A stretch of 54,984 nt of DNA, from assembly GCA_902518715.1 (NCBI GenBank), contig CABYHU010000003.1:1-54984 (forward strand). Reading direction: 5' to 3'. Shown here piece by piece: positions 17,574-25,547 of this stretch (position 1 is the stretch's first letter; each line of letters starts with the position of its first letter). The position numbers and the translations under genes are program-made. The notes below the pieces were generated by a model, which did no database searches, was not told the origin of the DNA, and saw only the letters and a program-made list of their open reading frames with translations. This stretch comes from an uncultured SAR86 cluster bacterium. Its GTDB lineage: Bacteria > Pseudomonadota > Gammaproteobacteria > Magnimaribacterales > D2472.

Positions 17574-18128
17574 TGTCACTCCAGTTTGGCCCTGATATTT
17601 TCCATCCCTATCCTTGTAGCTTACCTCGCATTGCTCATCTGATTGGTGAAATATCATTTGGGCAACGCCCTCACCTGCATATATTTTCGCTGGTAAATTG
17701 CTTGTATTAGAAAACTCTAAAGTTACATGGCCTTCCCACTCAGGTTCAAGCGGAGTTACATTTACAATAATTCCGCATCTTGCATAAGTTGATTTACCAA
17801 GACAAATGGTAAGCACATCTCTTGGTATCCTGAAATACTCTACTGTTCTTGCCAAGGCAAAAGAGTTAGGAGGTATTACACACACATCTGAGTTAATATC
17901 TACAAAGCTTTTTTCATCAAATGATTTAGGGTCAACTATTGCTGAATGAATATTAGTAAATACTTTAAATTCATTTGCACACCTAACGTCATACCCATAA
18001 CTAGAAAGGCCATATGATATAAGTCTTGAATTGTCATCAGAATATCTTATTTGATCCTCTTGAAATGGCTCAATCATGCCTTGATCAACCGCCATCTTTC
18101 TTATCCACTTATCTGATTTAATCGTCAT
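17559..18128 (-). CDS. dcd: dCTP deaminase
   Basis: Dcd deaminates dCTP to dUTP, the main source of dUMP for thymidylate in many gammaproteobacteria. The 189-residue product is of the pseudomonad type: [13 protein letters not shown] start, [30 protein letters not shown], the active-site stretch [16 protein letters not shown] (catalytic Glu in PEWEGH) and the C-terminal [12 protein letters not shown]. All motifs are intact. Its start overlaps the recR end by 11 bases, so it is the last gene of the dnaX-recR-dcd operon. Confidence 0.97.
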   Translation of the reverse strand: MTIKSDKWIRKMAVDQGMIEPFQEDQIRYSDDNSRLISYGLSSYGYDVRCANEFKVFTNIHSAIVDPKSFDEKSFVDINSDVCVIPPNSFALARTVEYFRIPRDVLTICLGKSTYARCGIIVNVTPLEPEWEGHVTLEFSNTSNLPAKIYAGEGVAQMIFHQSDEQCEVSYKDRDGKYQGQTGVTLPKT

Positions 18129-18714
18129 TTATTTCAACTCTTCCAATTATTGATCTAGCAATTGTATTGCTATCAACATACTCTAACTCTCCTCCAATTG
18201 GAATACCATAGGAAATTCTTGAAACCTTAATATTTTCAACATGATCCTTGATAAATATCGCAGTTGCATCACCCTCAACAGTAGAGCTAAGTGCAAGTAT
18301 TATCTCTTTTATATTTTCTTTATCAATCCTTTCTAAAAGTTGAGGAATACCTAGATCATCTGGACCTAAATTATCAAGCGGTGAAAGTCTTCCCATTAAG
18401 ACGAAGTATTTTCCTTTATACCCTCCAGTAGATTCAATTGCCAAAAGATCAGATGGGCTTTCAACAACACAAATAGATAGTGAATCTCTTGCTTCGTCCT
18501 GGCAGACATGACATAAGTCATTTGTAGTTAGCATTCTGCACGACTTGCATCTTTGGATGTTATCGAGTGCGTCACTAAGAGAACTAGCAATCTCTCTGGC
18601 ACCAGCTTTGTTTTTGTCCAATAGATATAAAGCCATTCTTTGTGCTGATTTCTGTCCAACTCCCGGGAGAACTGTTAATGCTTTAATTAATTTATCTAAT
18701 AAATCCGAACTCAT
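18118..18714 (-). CDS. recR: Recombination protein RecR
   Basis: RecR works with RecO and RecF to load RecA on gapped DNA. The 198-residue product has the helix-hairpin-helix [13 protein letters not shown] (16-28), a C4 zinc finger (Cys56, Cys59, Cys68, Cys71), and the Toprim domain with [13 protein letters not shown] and [11 protein letters not shown]. Its ATG lies 2 bases after the dnaX stop. In most gammaproteobacteria ybaB sits between dnaX and recR; here it is absent. Confidence 0.97.
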   Translation of the reverse strand: MSSDLLDKLIKALTVLPGVGQKSAQRMALYLLDKNKAGAREIASSLSDALDNIQRCKSCRMLTTNDLCHVCQDEARDSLSICVVESPSDLLAIESTGGYKGKYFVLMGRLSPLDNLGPDDLGIPQLLERIDKENIKEIILALSSTVEGDATAIFIKDHVENIKVSRISYGIPIGGELEYVDSNTIARSIIGRVEINDD

Positions 18715-18716
18715 TT

Positions 18717-20279
18717 CTAATTCTTTATTTTAGTTACAACCTCAATTTCTCCCTCAAACTCATCTAAAAAGTCTTTAATTTCAGAATCACTTGAGAGTTC
18801 TTTTTTTGTTTTTTCTATATCTTTAATTTTATTTTCTTCATTGATTTTATTTGGTGAAGAAGAGGAAATGCCCTCTTCAAGGCAAGTTTCAATGTTACCA
18901 AATTTATCTTTAATTTTTTCTTCAAATTCACTAATAATTTTTTCAGGAATATCAAGCTGATCTTTTGATCCGCATAAGAATATCTTTTGATCATTAAATC
19001 TTACAAATGAAAGATTCCCAAAATAATTCTTTGCAAAAGATGATAGTTGCATATCGTTAAATAAAGCAGGCCAAGACGAGGAGTTTATTCCATGACTCTC
19101 TTGTGCAACTTCTTCATTTGTTTGAGGCTTTTCTTTTTTTACAGTCTTTATTTGGGCTTTATTAGCCTTTTTTTTTTGAGTTTTGGGTTCACCTGTATTC
19201 ATATTTTGAACAGGCTGAAAGGCTAACATTCTCAATAAACACATCTCTACTGCCTCTCTTGGTGATGGATGGGTGTGAATCTTTTGAAAAGAATTCAGGC
19301 CAATTTCATATATAAGCTGGCAATACTGTTCATCCATTTTAGAGGCTATGTTGGCAATGGGTTCTTTATTTGAGTCTTCGAGAACTTGGTGCAAAGAAAT
19401 TTCATGAATATTTGAAATTAAATCTTTTAAAAGTGCTTCATAATCTGGATTGAGTTTTTCAATATCATTTAATGTTTTAAATGCATCTTCCTTTCTTCCA
19501 TCAGTAATAAAATCAAGTAACTCATGTATCAGGCTGTCATCAATAGTACCTAAAAGTTTTTTTACATCATCAGCAACAAGCTTTCCGTTACCATGAGCAA
19601 TAGCTTGATCAAGCAAAGTTAAACCATCTCTGACAGATCCTTCAGCGGACTTTGCAATCAAAGATAAAGATTCATCATCTGATTTGATTCCTTCTTTTTC
19701 ACAAATCTTTTTGAAATGGACTTGAAGCTCGTTTCTTGAAACAGTTTTAAGATTTAGTTGAAGGCATCTAGAAATTACTGTTTTAGGAACTTTTTCAGGA
19801 TCCGTCGTAGCCATTAGAAAAATGACATGACTTGGTGGCTCCTCCAATGTTTTTAAAAGAGCATTAAAACTACCTTTAGACAACATATGAACCTCATCGA
19901 TTAAAAAGATTTTAAATCTTGAAACGCTCGGAGATGTATGAACAGATGACAGAAGTTCTCTCATATGCTCTACTCCAGTTCTTGAGGCTGCATCTATTTC
20001 TAGGAAATCAATACTTTTTCCTTCTTGAATAGATATAGATGACTCACATTTATTACATGGCTGTGAAGTTGGAGAATCTGATGACATACAATTTAGGCAC
20101 TTTGCTAGAAGTCTTGCAATTGTTGTCTTGCCAACCCCTCTAGTTCCACTAAAAAGGAAAGCTTGATGCACTCGTTCTTGCTCAATACTGTTCTTAATTA
20201 CTTGAACAACATGGTCTTGACCAATGACTTCATCAAAAGAATTGGGTCTATATTTTCTTGCAAGAACTTGATAAGACAT
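18717..20279 (-). CDS. dnaX: DNA polymerase III subunit tau (gamma by probable frameshift)
   Basis: DnaX is the motor of the clamp loader. From ATG 20279 (preferred over a TTG three codons earlier) the 520-residue tau has Walker A GTRGVGKT at 45-52, zinc cysteines 61, 64, 75 and 78, Walker B IDEVHMLS, the SRC arginine finger in TVISRCLQ and domain III ending near EMCLLRMLAF. After about residue 367 comes a charged linker and a tau-specific C-terminus, shorter than in E. coli (643). At codons 368-371 lies a run of ten A bases with flanking signals (see the separate entry), so a gamma product of 372 residues is likely. recR follows after 2 bases. Confidence 0.96.
   Translation of the reverse strand: MSYQVLARKYRPNSFDEVIGQDHVVQVIKNSIEQERVHQAFLFSGTRGVGKTTIARLLAKCLNCMSSDSPTSQPCNKCESSISIQEGKSIDFLEIDAASRTGVEHMRELLSSVHTSPSVSRFKIFLIDEVHMLSKGSFNALLKTLEEPPSHVIFLMATTDPEKVPKTVISRCLQLNLKTVSRNELQVHFKKICEKEGIKSDDESLSLIAKSAEGSVRDGLTLLDQAIAHGNGKLVADDVKKLLGTIDDSLIHELLDFITDGRKEDAFKTLNDIEKLNPDYEALLKDLISNIHEISLHQVLEDSNKEPIANIASKMDEQYCQLIYEIGLNSFQKIHTHPSPREAVEMCLLRMLAFQPVQNMNTGEPKTQKKKANKAQIKTVKKEKPQTNEEVAQESHGINSSSWPALFNDMQLSSFAKNYFGNLSFVRFNDQKIFLCGSKDQLDIPEKIISEFEEKIKDKFGNIETCLEEGISSSSPNKINEENKIKDIEKTKKELSSDSEIKDFLDEFEGEIEVVTKIKN
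19155..19194 (-). promoter_or_regulatory. Candidate -1 frameshift/slippage signal in dnaX
   Basis: Minus strand, in order: an SD-like AGGTGA (19189-19194), 11 bases, a run of ten A (19168-19177), then the hairpin GGCTAATAAAGCC (19155-19167; 4-bp stem, 5-base loop). In frame the run is CAA AAA AAA AAG. A -1 shift reads AAA GGC TAA and stops at once, yielding a 372-residue product. The same three elements drive gamma synthesis in E. coli dnaX; a bare A run does so by transcript slippage in Thermus. Confidence 0.65.
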
Positions 20280-20301
20280 AAGTACCAAATAATAACATGT
20301 A

Positions 20302-20733
20302 CTAGTCTAAAACTGATTCAATTTGATAAAAAGTAAATCCTTTGTTTAATAAAAAGTTTTTTTGTTTTTGAAGCTTATTAAAGTCTTTACTTACCCCATC
20401 TGGGAATCTTTTTTTGAAAGATAATTCAGCTAAATCTTCCCAATCATCAAACTTATCAATCTCATTAGAAATGAGCGACTCTTTTACGCCCCTTTTATCA
20501 AGCTCTGCTGAGATCTTATTTGGTCCAAAGCCCTTTCTTCTTCTTGCCTGAACATATTCCTCTGCAAATCGAGAATCGCTTAAAAGATTCTTTTCCTCCA
20601 ATCTATCCAGATTTAAATTGATATCTTCTTTTGATTCAAAACGCTTAGTTAATTTTAGATAAAGCTCTGTGCGAGAGTGCTCTCTTCGTGATAAGAGATC
20701 CAGAGCTTTATTATAAATTTCGGCTGACGCCAT
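20302..20733 (-). CDS. recX: Regulatory protein RecX
   Basis: RecX binds RecA filaments and limits their extension. The 143-residue product has the family's three-helix repeats: ALDLLSRREHSRTELYLKL at the N-terminus, the LEEKNLLSDSRFAEEYV motif and RRRKGFGPNKISAELDKRGV. Length agrees (E. coli 166). recA is not in the window, so it is detached from the common recA-recX pair. The ATG overlaps the stop of the upstream lipoprotein gene by one base. dnaX begins 22 bases after its stop. Confidence 0.9.
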   Translation of the reverse strand: MASAEIYNKALDLLSRREHSRTELYLKLTKRFESKEDINLNLDRLEEKNLLSDSRFAEEYVQARRRKGFGPNKISAELDKRGVKESLISNEIDKFDDWEDLAELSFKKRFPDGVSKDFNKLQKQKNFLLNKGFTFYQIESVLD

Positions 20734-21194
20734 TAATTATTGAATGGCTGAACTCTACTTCTATAGTTTGATTTAACTACTTTAACTCTTTGTCCTTCAA
20801 AAAAACTATATTTATCTGATACTTCCTGAACAATAGATATAATTTTTTCATTATCTAATTGTATTGTTAGCTCGATAGCTCTTTTCTCATTTACCTTAGA
20901 CCCTATTTCTGCACCTACAGCTGAACCAATAAGAGCACCAATAACACCTGCTGCAACTGGTGCTTTGTCATTATCAGAGCCCAAATCGCCTCCGACAGCA
21001 GCTCCTGCAGATGCACCAAGATCTCTATTTCCTTCAATAACGACTGACTCTAGTTGAAGAATAGTTCCTAAAAGAACTGTCTCAATCTCACCAGCCTGGT
21101 ATTTTGAAATTGATTCAGGTTTATAATCTGCCATGGAGCAAGCAGTCCCAATAATAAGAATAAATATTAAGTTAATGCTTTTAAGAGTCTTCAT
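20733..21194 (-). CDS. Glycine-zipper outer-membrane lipoprotein
   Basis: A 153-residue lipoprotein with a lipobox IGTAC at 15-19. The central segment (about 62-100: GASAGAAVGGDLG, GVIGALIGSAVGAEIG) is a glycine-zipper 2TM domain as in SlyB/Pcp proteins, which sit in the outer membrane. The soluble C-terminal part carries RAIELTIQLDNEKIISIVQE, the usual SlyB-type beta segment. It overlaps the previous gene by 14 bases and recX by one. Role in envelope stability is inferred from the family. Confidence 0.82.
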   Translation of the reverse strand: MKTLKSINLIFILIIGTACSMADYKPESISKYQAGEIETVLLGTILQLESVVIEGNRDLGASAGAAVGGDLGSDNDKAPVAAGVIGALIGSAVGAEIGSKVNEKRAIELTIQLDNEKIISIVQEVSDKYSFFEGQRVKVVKSNYRSRVQPFNN

Positions 21195-21603
21195 TTTCTT
21201 CTTCCTTTTCTTCTAATAAATATTTTTTAGTTAAGTCATCTGCTATCGCGTAGTAAAATCTGCCCTTATATCTTCCATCGAGAAGCTTTACTTTAAGGAC
21301 TTCATTTGAATAAAGTTTTTCTGTAACCTCAATTTCATAACCTTTTCTCAGTCTAACAAGATCTCTAGAATCAACTACTGAAAAAACATCCCAATCATCA
21401 AATATTCTTGCCCTATGAGTGTGATACGCGTCTGAAGCAATTTGGTATAGTACTTCCCCAGAACCATTCATAGATGCACTGCTTCTAACATTTAACTTCC
21501 ATACTTGACCCACTTCAATTGAATCATTGTTTGAGAATGAGTTGAGGCTAAGAAATAAAGGAAGCACTAGTAAAAGCTTAATTAGTTTGTATTTATGATT
21601 CAT
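21181..21603 (-). CDS. Secreted protein of unknown function
   Basis: A 140-residue protein with a signal peptide (about 1-25, LLLVLPLFLSLNSFS) and no further membrane segment. The body is beta-rich with KLNVRSSASMNGSGEVLYQI, RLRKGYEIEVTEKLY and KVKLLDGRYKGRFYYA, suggesting an SH3-like or OB-like fold, then an acidic tail (EEKEEENED). No family recognised. It overlaps the glycine-zipper lipoprotein by 14 bases, so both are probably co-expressed envelope proteins. Confidence 0.65.
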   Translation of the reverse strand: MNHKYKLIKLLLVLPLFLSLNSFSNNDSIEVGQVWKLNVRSSASMNGSGEVLYQIASDAYHTHRARIFDDWDVFSVVDSRDLVRLRKGYEIEVTEKLYSNEVLKVKLLDGRYKGRFYYAIADDLTKKYLLEEKEEENEDS

Positions 21604-21688
21604 ATTTATATAGATAAAAAAATATTAATTTAGTTCCATTTATTGTAGTTTTTTCTTGAGGTTTTGTAATAAAAATCTTTATTTTTCA

Positions 21689-21715
21689 TTGAAATTTTCA
21701 TTTTAAACCATAAAA
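21689..21715 (+). promoter_or_regulatory. Candidate sigma-32 promoter of hsp20
   Basis: TTGAAA (21689-21694), a 13-base spacer and CCATAAAA (21708-21715) resemble the heat-shock pattern CTTGAAA-N13/14-CCCCATnT. The predicted start near 21721 coincides with the first hairpin of the leader. This lies in the longest intergenic gap of the window (21604-21800); the rest of that gap upstream is AT-rich without visible structure. Confidence 0.55.
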
Positions 21716-21720
21716 AAGGA

Positions 21721-21798
21721 GTGTAGGTGCCATAAGGGCTTACACAATATTAACCAAGCATGCCTATTAGGATGCTTATTAGTCGCTAAGGAGGACTA
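21721..21798 (+). promoter_or_regulatory. ROSE-like RNA thermometer in the hsp20 leader
   Basis: Three successive hairpins. First, about 21721-21745: GTGTAGGT with GCTTACAC including two wobble pairs. Second, 21757-21778: AAGCAT/ATGCTT with inner CCT/AGG. Third, 21780-21798: TAGTCGCTAAGGAGGACTA, in which UCGCU pairs with AGGA leaving one bulged G, extended by UAG/CUA. UYGCU pairing with the Shine-Dalgarno AGGA through a bulged G is the defining ROSE motif of ibpA-type leaders. The ATG follows 2 bases after the hairpin. Confidence 0.7.
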
Positions 21799-21800
21799 TT

Positions 21801-22250
21801 ATGTTAAATTTTACTGATCCATTTTTCTCAACTAGAGTTCTAGGATTTGAATCCCTTTTTGATAGACTTCAAACTCTATCAGAATCTTCTTCAAGATCAT
21901 CTTATCCACCCTACAATATTAGGCGTGATGGTAATGATATTTTTGTAGAAGTTGCTGTTGCAGGTCTTTCCAAAGAAGATTTGGATATAGAGCTAGCTGA
22001 TGGAATCCTTTCAATATCATATGCTGGACCAAATACTCAAGTAGTTAACGGCAGCAATGATCTTGTTTATCAGGGGATTGCTCAAAGAGCATTTCAACAA
22101 CAATTTACATTGTCTGATGATGTGGTTGTAAAAGGTGCTGAACTTATCAATGGACTTCTTACTCTATATTTAGAAAAAATAATTCCAGATGAGAGAAAAC
22201 CTAAAAAAATTGAAATTAAATCGCCTAAAAGAATTTTAGGTAAAAAATAA
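21801..22250 (+). CDS. ibpA: Small heat shock protein, Hsp20/IbpA family
   Basis: A 149-residue cytosolic holdase that binds unfolding proteins. The alpha-crystallin domain runs from about 35 to 125 (PPYNIRRDGNDIFVEVAVAGLSKEDLDIEL, with AFQQQFTLSDDVVVKGAELINGLLTLYLE) and the C-terminal IEI is the expected I-x-I/V anchoring motif. It starts from a very strong AAGGAGGA site that is itself buried in a hairpin. A sigma-32-like promoter lies upstream and a strong terminator follows, so it is a single-gene unit. Confidence 0.92.
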   Translation: MLNFTDPFFSTRVLGFESLFDRLQTLSESSSRSSYPPYNIRRDGNDIFVEVAVAGLSKEDLDIELADGILSISYAGPNTQVVNGSNDLVYQGIAQRAFQQQFTLSDDVVVKGAELINGLLTLYLEKIIPDERKPKKIEIKSPKRILGKK

Positions 22251-22257
22251 GTATGAG

Positions 22258-22284
22258 AAAATGGGGCTTTAAGCCCCATTTTTT
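22258..22284 (+). terminator. Rho-independent terminator after hsp20
   Basis: The inverted repeat AATGGGGCTT / AAGCCCCATT is followed by a run of T. The stem has five consecutive G-C pairs. It begins about 8 bases after the hsp20 stop and ends 9 bases before the dsbD-like start. Confidence 0.9.
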
Positions 22285-22292
22285 AATTCAAT

Positions 22293-24245
22293 ATGAATAA
22301 AACTATCTTTTCAATCTTGCTACTCTTTTCTTTTTTTGGGTCTGCTGAAATAGTTGATACTGGCCATGCCAGAATAAGCTTAATTAAAGATCACAGTGAC
22401 TTTGTTCCGGGAACTTCTATAAACATTGGCTTAAAAGTTTCAATGGATAAGGGATGGCATACATATTGGAGAAATCCTGGAGATTCAGGAGGACCGATAG
22501 TGATTGACTGGGATTTGCCTAAAGGTTTCAGTGTAAGCGATATTAAATGGCCTCTTCCAGAAAAGATTGAGTACCCCCCTTTAATGACCTATGGGTATGA
22601 AGATTTTGTCATTTATCCAATGGTTTTATCAATTCCTGCTGATTATTCAGACGATTATTTTGAAATGGCTGCCGACATTCTTATTTGCGCAGATGTATGT
22701 ATTCCTGAGTCAGGAAAAATATCATCAAACCTGTTGGATATTGAAAGTGATTCATTGATATATGAATGGCTAGAATCTATACCATCAAAATCTCTGCCAA
22801 TTACAACTTCTCTTAACGATAATAATTTGGAAATTAGGTTTACTTTTGATAAAGAAATCAAAGAAATTTATTTCTTTCCTGATGAAAATAATTCTATAGA
22901 TTATTCTTCAAAACAAAATTTTTATAAAAAGGATGATGGTTACTTCCTTTCTATAAAACTTTTCAATGATGAGTTCCAAAATGTTTCTGGTGTATTGGAT
23001 ATAGATGGAACTGGCTATAACATATCTAATGCCACGTTTGAGGATTTTAATGAGGAAGGCCTTTCCTTAATAACTGCGTTGATATTTGCATTAATTGGCG
23101 GCTTAATTCTCAACTTAATGCCCTGCGTGTTCCCAGTAATTTCCCTTAAAGTACTGAGCTTTGTTTCGATGGGAGGTAGCTCACCAAGGAAAATTCGAAA
23201 TCATGCCCTGGTTTTTACACTTGGTGTTATTGCTTCCTTCATGTTAATAGCTTTAACCATTGTCTTATTGAAACAGGCTGGGAATTTTGTTGGGTGGGGT
23301 TTCCAGCTTCAATCACCACTTATAGTTGGATTGCTAAGCCTGGTGATGGTCTTCATTTCATTGGTTCTAATAACTGATAATAGTTTTGGAGAATCCCTTA
23401 CAAAGCTCGGCAATATTGGAGGCAGTGAAAACGGTTACTACTCTTCATTCCTAACAGGTGTATTAGCTGTAGTTGTTGCATCACCATGCACTGCCCCTTT
23501 CATGGGAGCTGCTCTTGGATATGCCCTAATTCAGCCCTCTGGGGAAACTGTTCCAATATTTTTATCATTGTCACTAGGATTTTCACTTCCCTACTTGCTT
23601 TTAGCAGCAAATCCTAAATTAATAGATTTCTTGCCTAAGCCAGGTGATTGGATGGTAACCCTAAAAGAGTTCTTTGCGTTTCCAATGCTAGCCACTGCAT
23701 TATGGTTGCTTTGGGTATTTTCTCTTCAAGTTAATCAAATCCTTGTAATTTTCTTATTGATTGGTTGGCTTTTATTAGCATTAAACTTTTGGATCTTTCA
23801 AAAAGACTATAAAACAATAAATAAAGTTATATTTCTTGGTATATCAATTTTTAGCATGATTTATTTCCTTCCTGAAACTGAGGACATTGAAACTGAACAA
23901 AATCTTATCATTGGTTCTGCTACAGAATGGTATGAAGGAATTGAGGATGATCTAAGAAATAAAAATCAACCATACTTTATAAACTTTACAGCTGCTTGGT
24001 GCATAACTTGTCAAAGTAATGAAATAACGGCTTTTTCTAAAGATGGCTTTAAAAGTCTTTTGGAGGAAAAAAATATTGAATATATTAAAGCCGACTGGAC
24101 AAATAGAAATGATGCTATTACAAGATCTTTAAAAAAATATGGAAGATCTGGTGTGCCTTTCTATGTTTATTGGGAGCCTGGTTTTGAAAATCCAAAAATT
24201 TTACCTGCTATCCTAACGGATCAAATCATTAAAAATAATCTCTAA
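22293..24245 (+). CDS. DsbD-family thiol:disulfide reductase (ScsB-like)
   Basis: A 650-residue inner-membrane protein moving electrons from cytoplasmic thioredoxin to periplasmic targets. A signal peptide (1-18) precedes an N-terminal periplasmic domain with a Cys pair (132 and 136, CADVC). The membrane core of about eight helices (255-530) carries the two conserved cysteines in LMPCVFPV and ASPCTAPFMG. The C-terminal thioredoxin domain has WCITC at 569-573. All three redox pairs are present. The long N-terminal domain (GWHTYWRNPGDSG) resembles ScsB more than classical DsbD. The TlpA-like lipoprotein at 9583-10035 is a possible partner. Confidence 0.9.
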   Translation: MNKTIFSILLLFSFFGSAEIVDTGHARISLIKDHSDFVPGTSINIGLKVSMDKGWHTYWRNPGDSGGPIVIDWDLPKGFSVSDIKWPLPEKIEYPPLMTYGYEDFVIYPMVLSIPADYSDDYFEMAADILICADVCIPESGKISSNLLDIESDSLIYEWLESIPSKSLPITTSLNDNNLEIRFTFDKEIKEIYFFPDENNSIDYSSKQNFYKKDDGYFLSIKLFNDEFQNVSGVLDIDGTGYNISNATFEDFNEEGLSLITALIFALIGGLILNLMPCVFPVISLKVLSFVSMGGSSPRKIRNHALVFTLGVIASFMLIALTIVLLKQAGNFVGWGFQLQSPLIVGLLSLVMVFISLVLITDNSFGESLTKLGNIGGSENGYYSSFLTGVLAVVVASPCTAPFMGAALGYALIQPSGETVPIFLSLSLGFSLPYLLLAANPKLIDFLPKPGDWMVTLKEFFAFPMLATALWLLWVFSLQVNQILVIFLLIGWLLLALNFWIFQKDYKTINKVIFLGISIFSMIYFLPETEDIETEQNLIIGSATEWYEGIEDDLRNKNQPYFINFTAAWCITCQSNEITAFSKDGFKSLLEEKNIEYIKADWTNRNDAITRSLKKYGRSGVPFYVYWEPGFENPKILPAILTDQIIKNNL

Positions 24246-24754
24246 AATATATACTTAGCCCATTCACTGTCTGGAAAAGTATTCTCATCTATTTTGTGTC
24301 CATTTAGTAGATGGGAAAAACTTGGCTTAAATGGTTCTCTTATTGGCTTTTGTAAACTTGATCCCTTTGCAGAGTTACATGATTTGCAGGAAGTAACAAC
24401 ATTTTCCCAGTTAGTAAGTCCATTTTTAGATTTAGGGATAACATGATCAAGAGTTAATTCGTTCCTAGAGAAGATATTTTGGCAATATTGGCATGTATAC
24501 ATATCCCTCAAGAAAACATTTGATCTTGAAAACTTTACATAATTATGGAATTTGTGAAATCTCTTTAACATTAGAATGCTTGGGAGCTCAATAGAAATCG
24601 ATGGAGATCTTACATACTGATCATCATGAGCCTTAATTAAAATAACATTCCTTGCAAGTAAGAGTTTAACGGCAGTTTTCCAATTAATAACTGAAAGCGG
24701 AAAAAAGCTAACAGGCTTTCCATTCCCATTAAGAAGAAGACAATCTCGTGACAA
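24242..24754 (-). CDS. HNH endonuclease-domain protein
   Basis: A 170-residue protein. An N-terminal part with LLLNGNGKP and INWKTAVKLLL is typical of the chromosomal HNH family related to McrA-like nucleases. The HNH core at about 100-145 has the zinc pairs CQYC and CKSC and the catalytic LDHVIPKSKNG. The TTG at 24754, preceded by AGGA at 7 bases, is the best start; the open frame continues 20 codons upstream without an ATG. Its stop shares the bases CTAA with the convergent dsbD-like gene. Biological role unknown; not part of a visible restriction system. Confidence 0.8.
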   Translation of the reverse strand: MSRDCLLLNGNGKPVSFFPLSVINWKTAVKLLLARNVILIKAHDDQYVRSPSISIELPSILMLKRFHKFHNYVKFSRSNVFLRDMYTCQYCQNIFSRNELTLDHVIPKSKNGLTNWENVVTSCKSCNSAKGSSLQKPIREPFKPSFSHLLNGHKIDENTFPDSEWAKYIF

Positions 24755-24842
24755 ATTTTTTCCTATGTAAATTAAGTTTAAAAATACTATAATTGTCCCT
24801 TGAAACCAATTCAATACTTTTTATAAAAGTTTGGGGGAGAAT

Positions 24843-25544
24843 ATGGAAGGACCAGAATTTATTTTATTTGGAACAACACATTTAGCAGGTCTTGCAGTTA
24901 TTTTTGCTGTTATGATTGCTTTACCAAAAATAACGAATAAGTATTTTTCTGACAGAAGAGAATTAATTGGAAGGATTATAGGTTATCTTGCAATCTTTCA
25001 TACGTTCTTTTCACCATACAGCGATCTTTATCTTGTTGTTGAGCCTTACAGCTGGAAGGAAGTACTTCCATTCCACATGTGTGACTTTTCCTTAATCTTT
25101 ATTGCAATTTATCTCCTTGGAGGAAACAAGTTCTTTTTTAATTGTGCATTCTTTTGGGGAATTGCTGGGGCCTCGATGGCACTTCTTACTCCAGATATTC
25201 CATATGGTTTCCCAAGTATGAATTTCCTTATGTTCTTCTATGGCCATGGATTAATTCTTTTTGGTGTTTTTTATGCAGTTATTGCCCTAAACCAAAGACC
25301 ATATTTCAATGAAATGAATAGAGTTTTTGTATTTACATTGCTTTTGGCTATTCCAATATACTTTATTAATATTATTCTTGGTGAGCCTGCTAACTTTTGG
25401 TATCTAGCCGATAAACCAGCAGGAGGAAGCATTATGGACTTTATGCCTGATCCACCTATGCATATTGTATACACTCTTCCAATTGCACTTGCAGCATTTT
25501 ATTTGGTTTATCTACCTTATTTTATTAAAGATAGGGCAAAGTAG
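24843..25544 (+). CDS. YwaF/TIGR02206-family integral membrane protein
   Basis: A 233-residue protein with seven hydrophobic segments. Family marks are an N-terminal FGTTHLAGL, the histidine-containing segments AIFHTFF, LPFHMCDFSLIF and the FWGIAGASMALLTPD segment before FYGHGLILFGVFY. The ATG at 24843 follows a GGGGGAG ribosome site; the frame extends four codons upstream to a TTG. The family (TMEM164 relatives) is of uncertain function; TMEM164 is linked to acyl transfer on ether lipids. It heads a four-gene plus-strand series. Confidence 0.8.
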   Translation: MEGPEFILFGTTHLAGLAVIFAVMIALPKITNKYFSDRRELIGRIIGYLAIFHTFFSPYSDLYLVVEPYSWKEVLPFHMCDFSLIFIAIYLLGGNKFFFNCAFFWGIAGASMALLTPDIPYGFPSMNFLMFFYGHGLILFGVFYAVIALNQRPYFNEMNRVFVFTLLLAIPIYFINIILGEPANFWYLADKPAGGSIMDFMPDPPMHIVYTLPIALAAFYLVYLPYFIKDRAK

Positions 25545-25547
25545 TAG

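Noticed and set aside
24242-24754. HNH gene as a sign of a mobile intron or restriction system
   Set aside because: No intron boundaries, methyltransferase, integrase or repeats nearby; it looks like a chromosomal stand-alone HNH gene.
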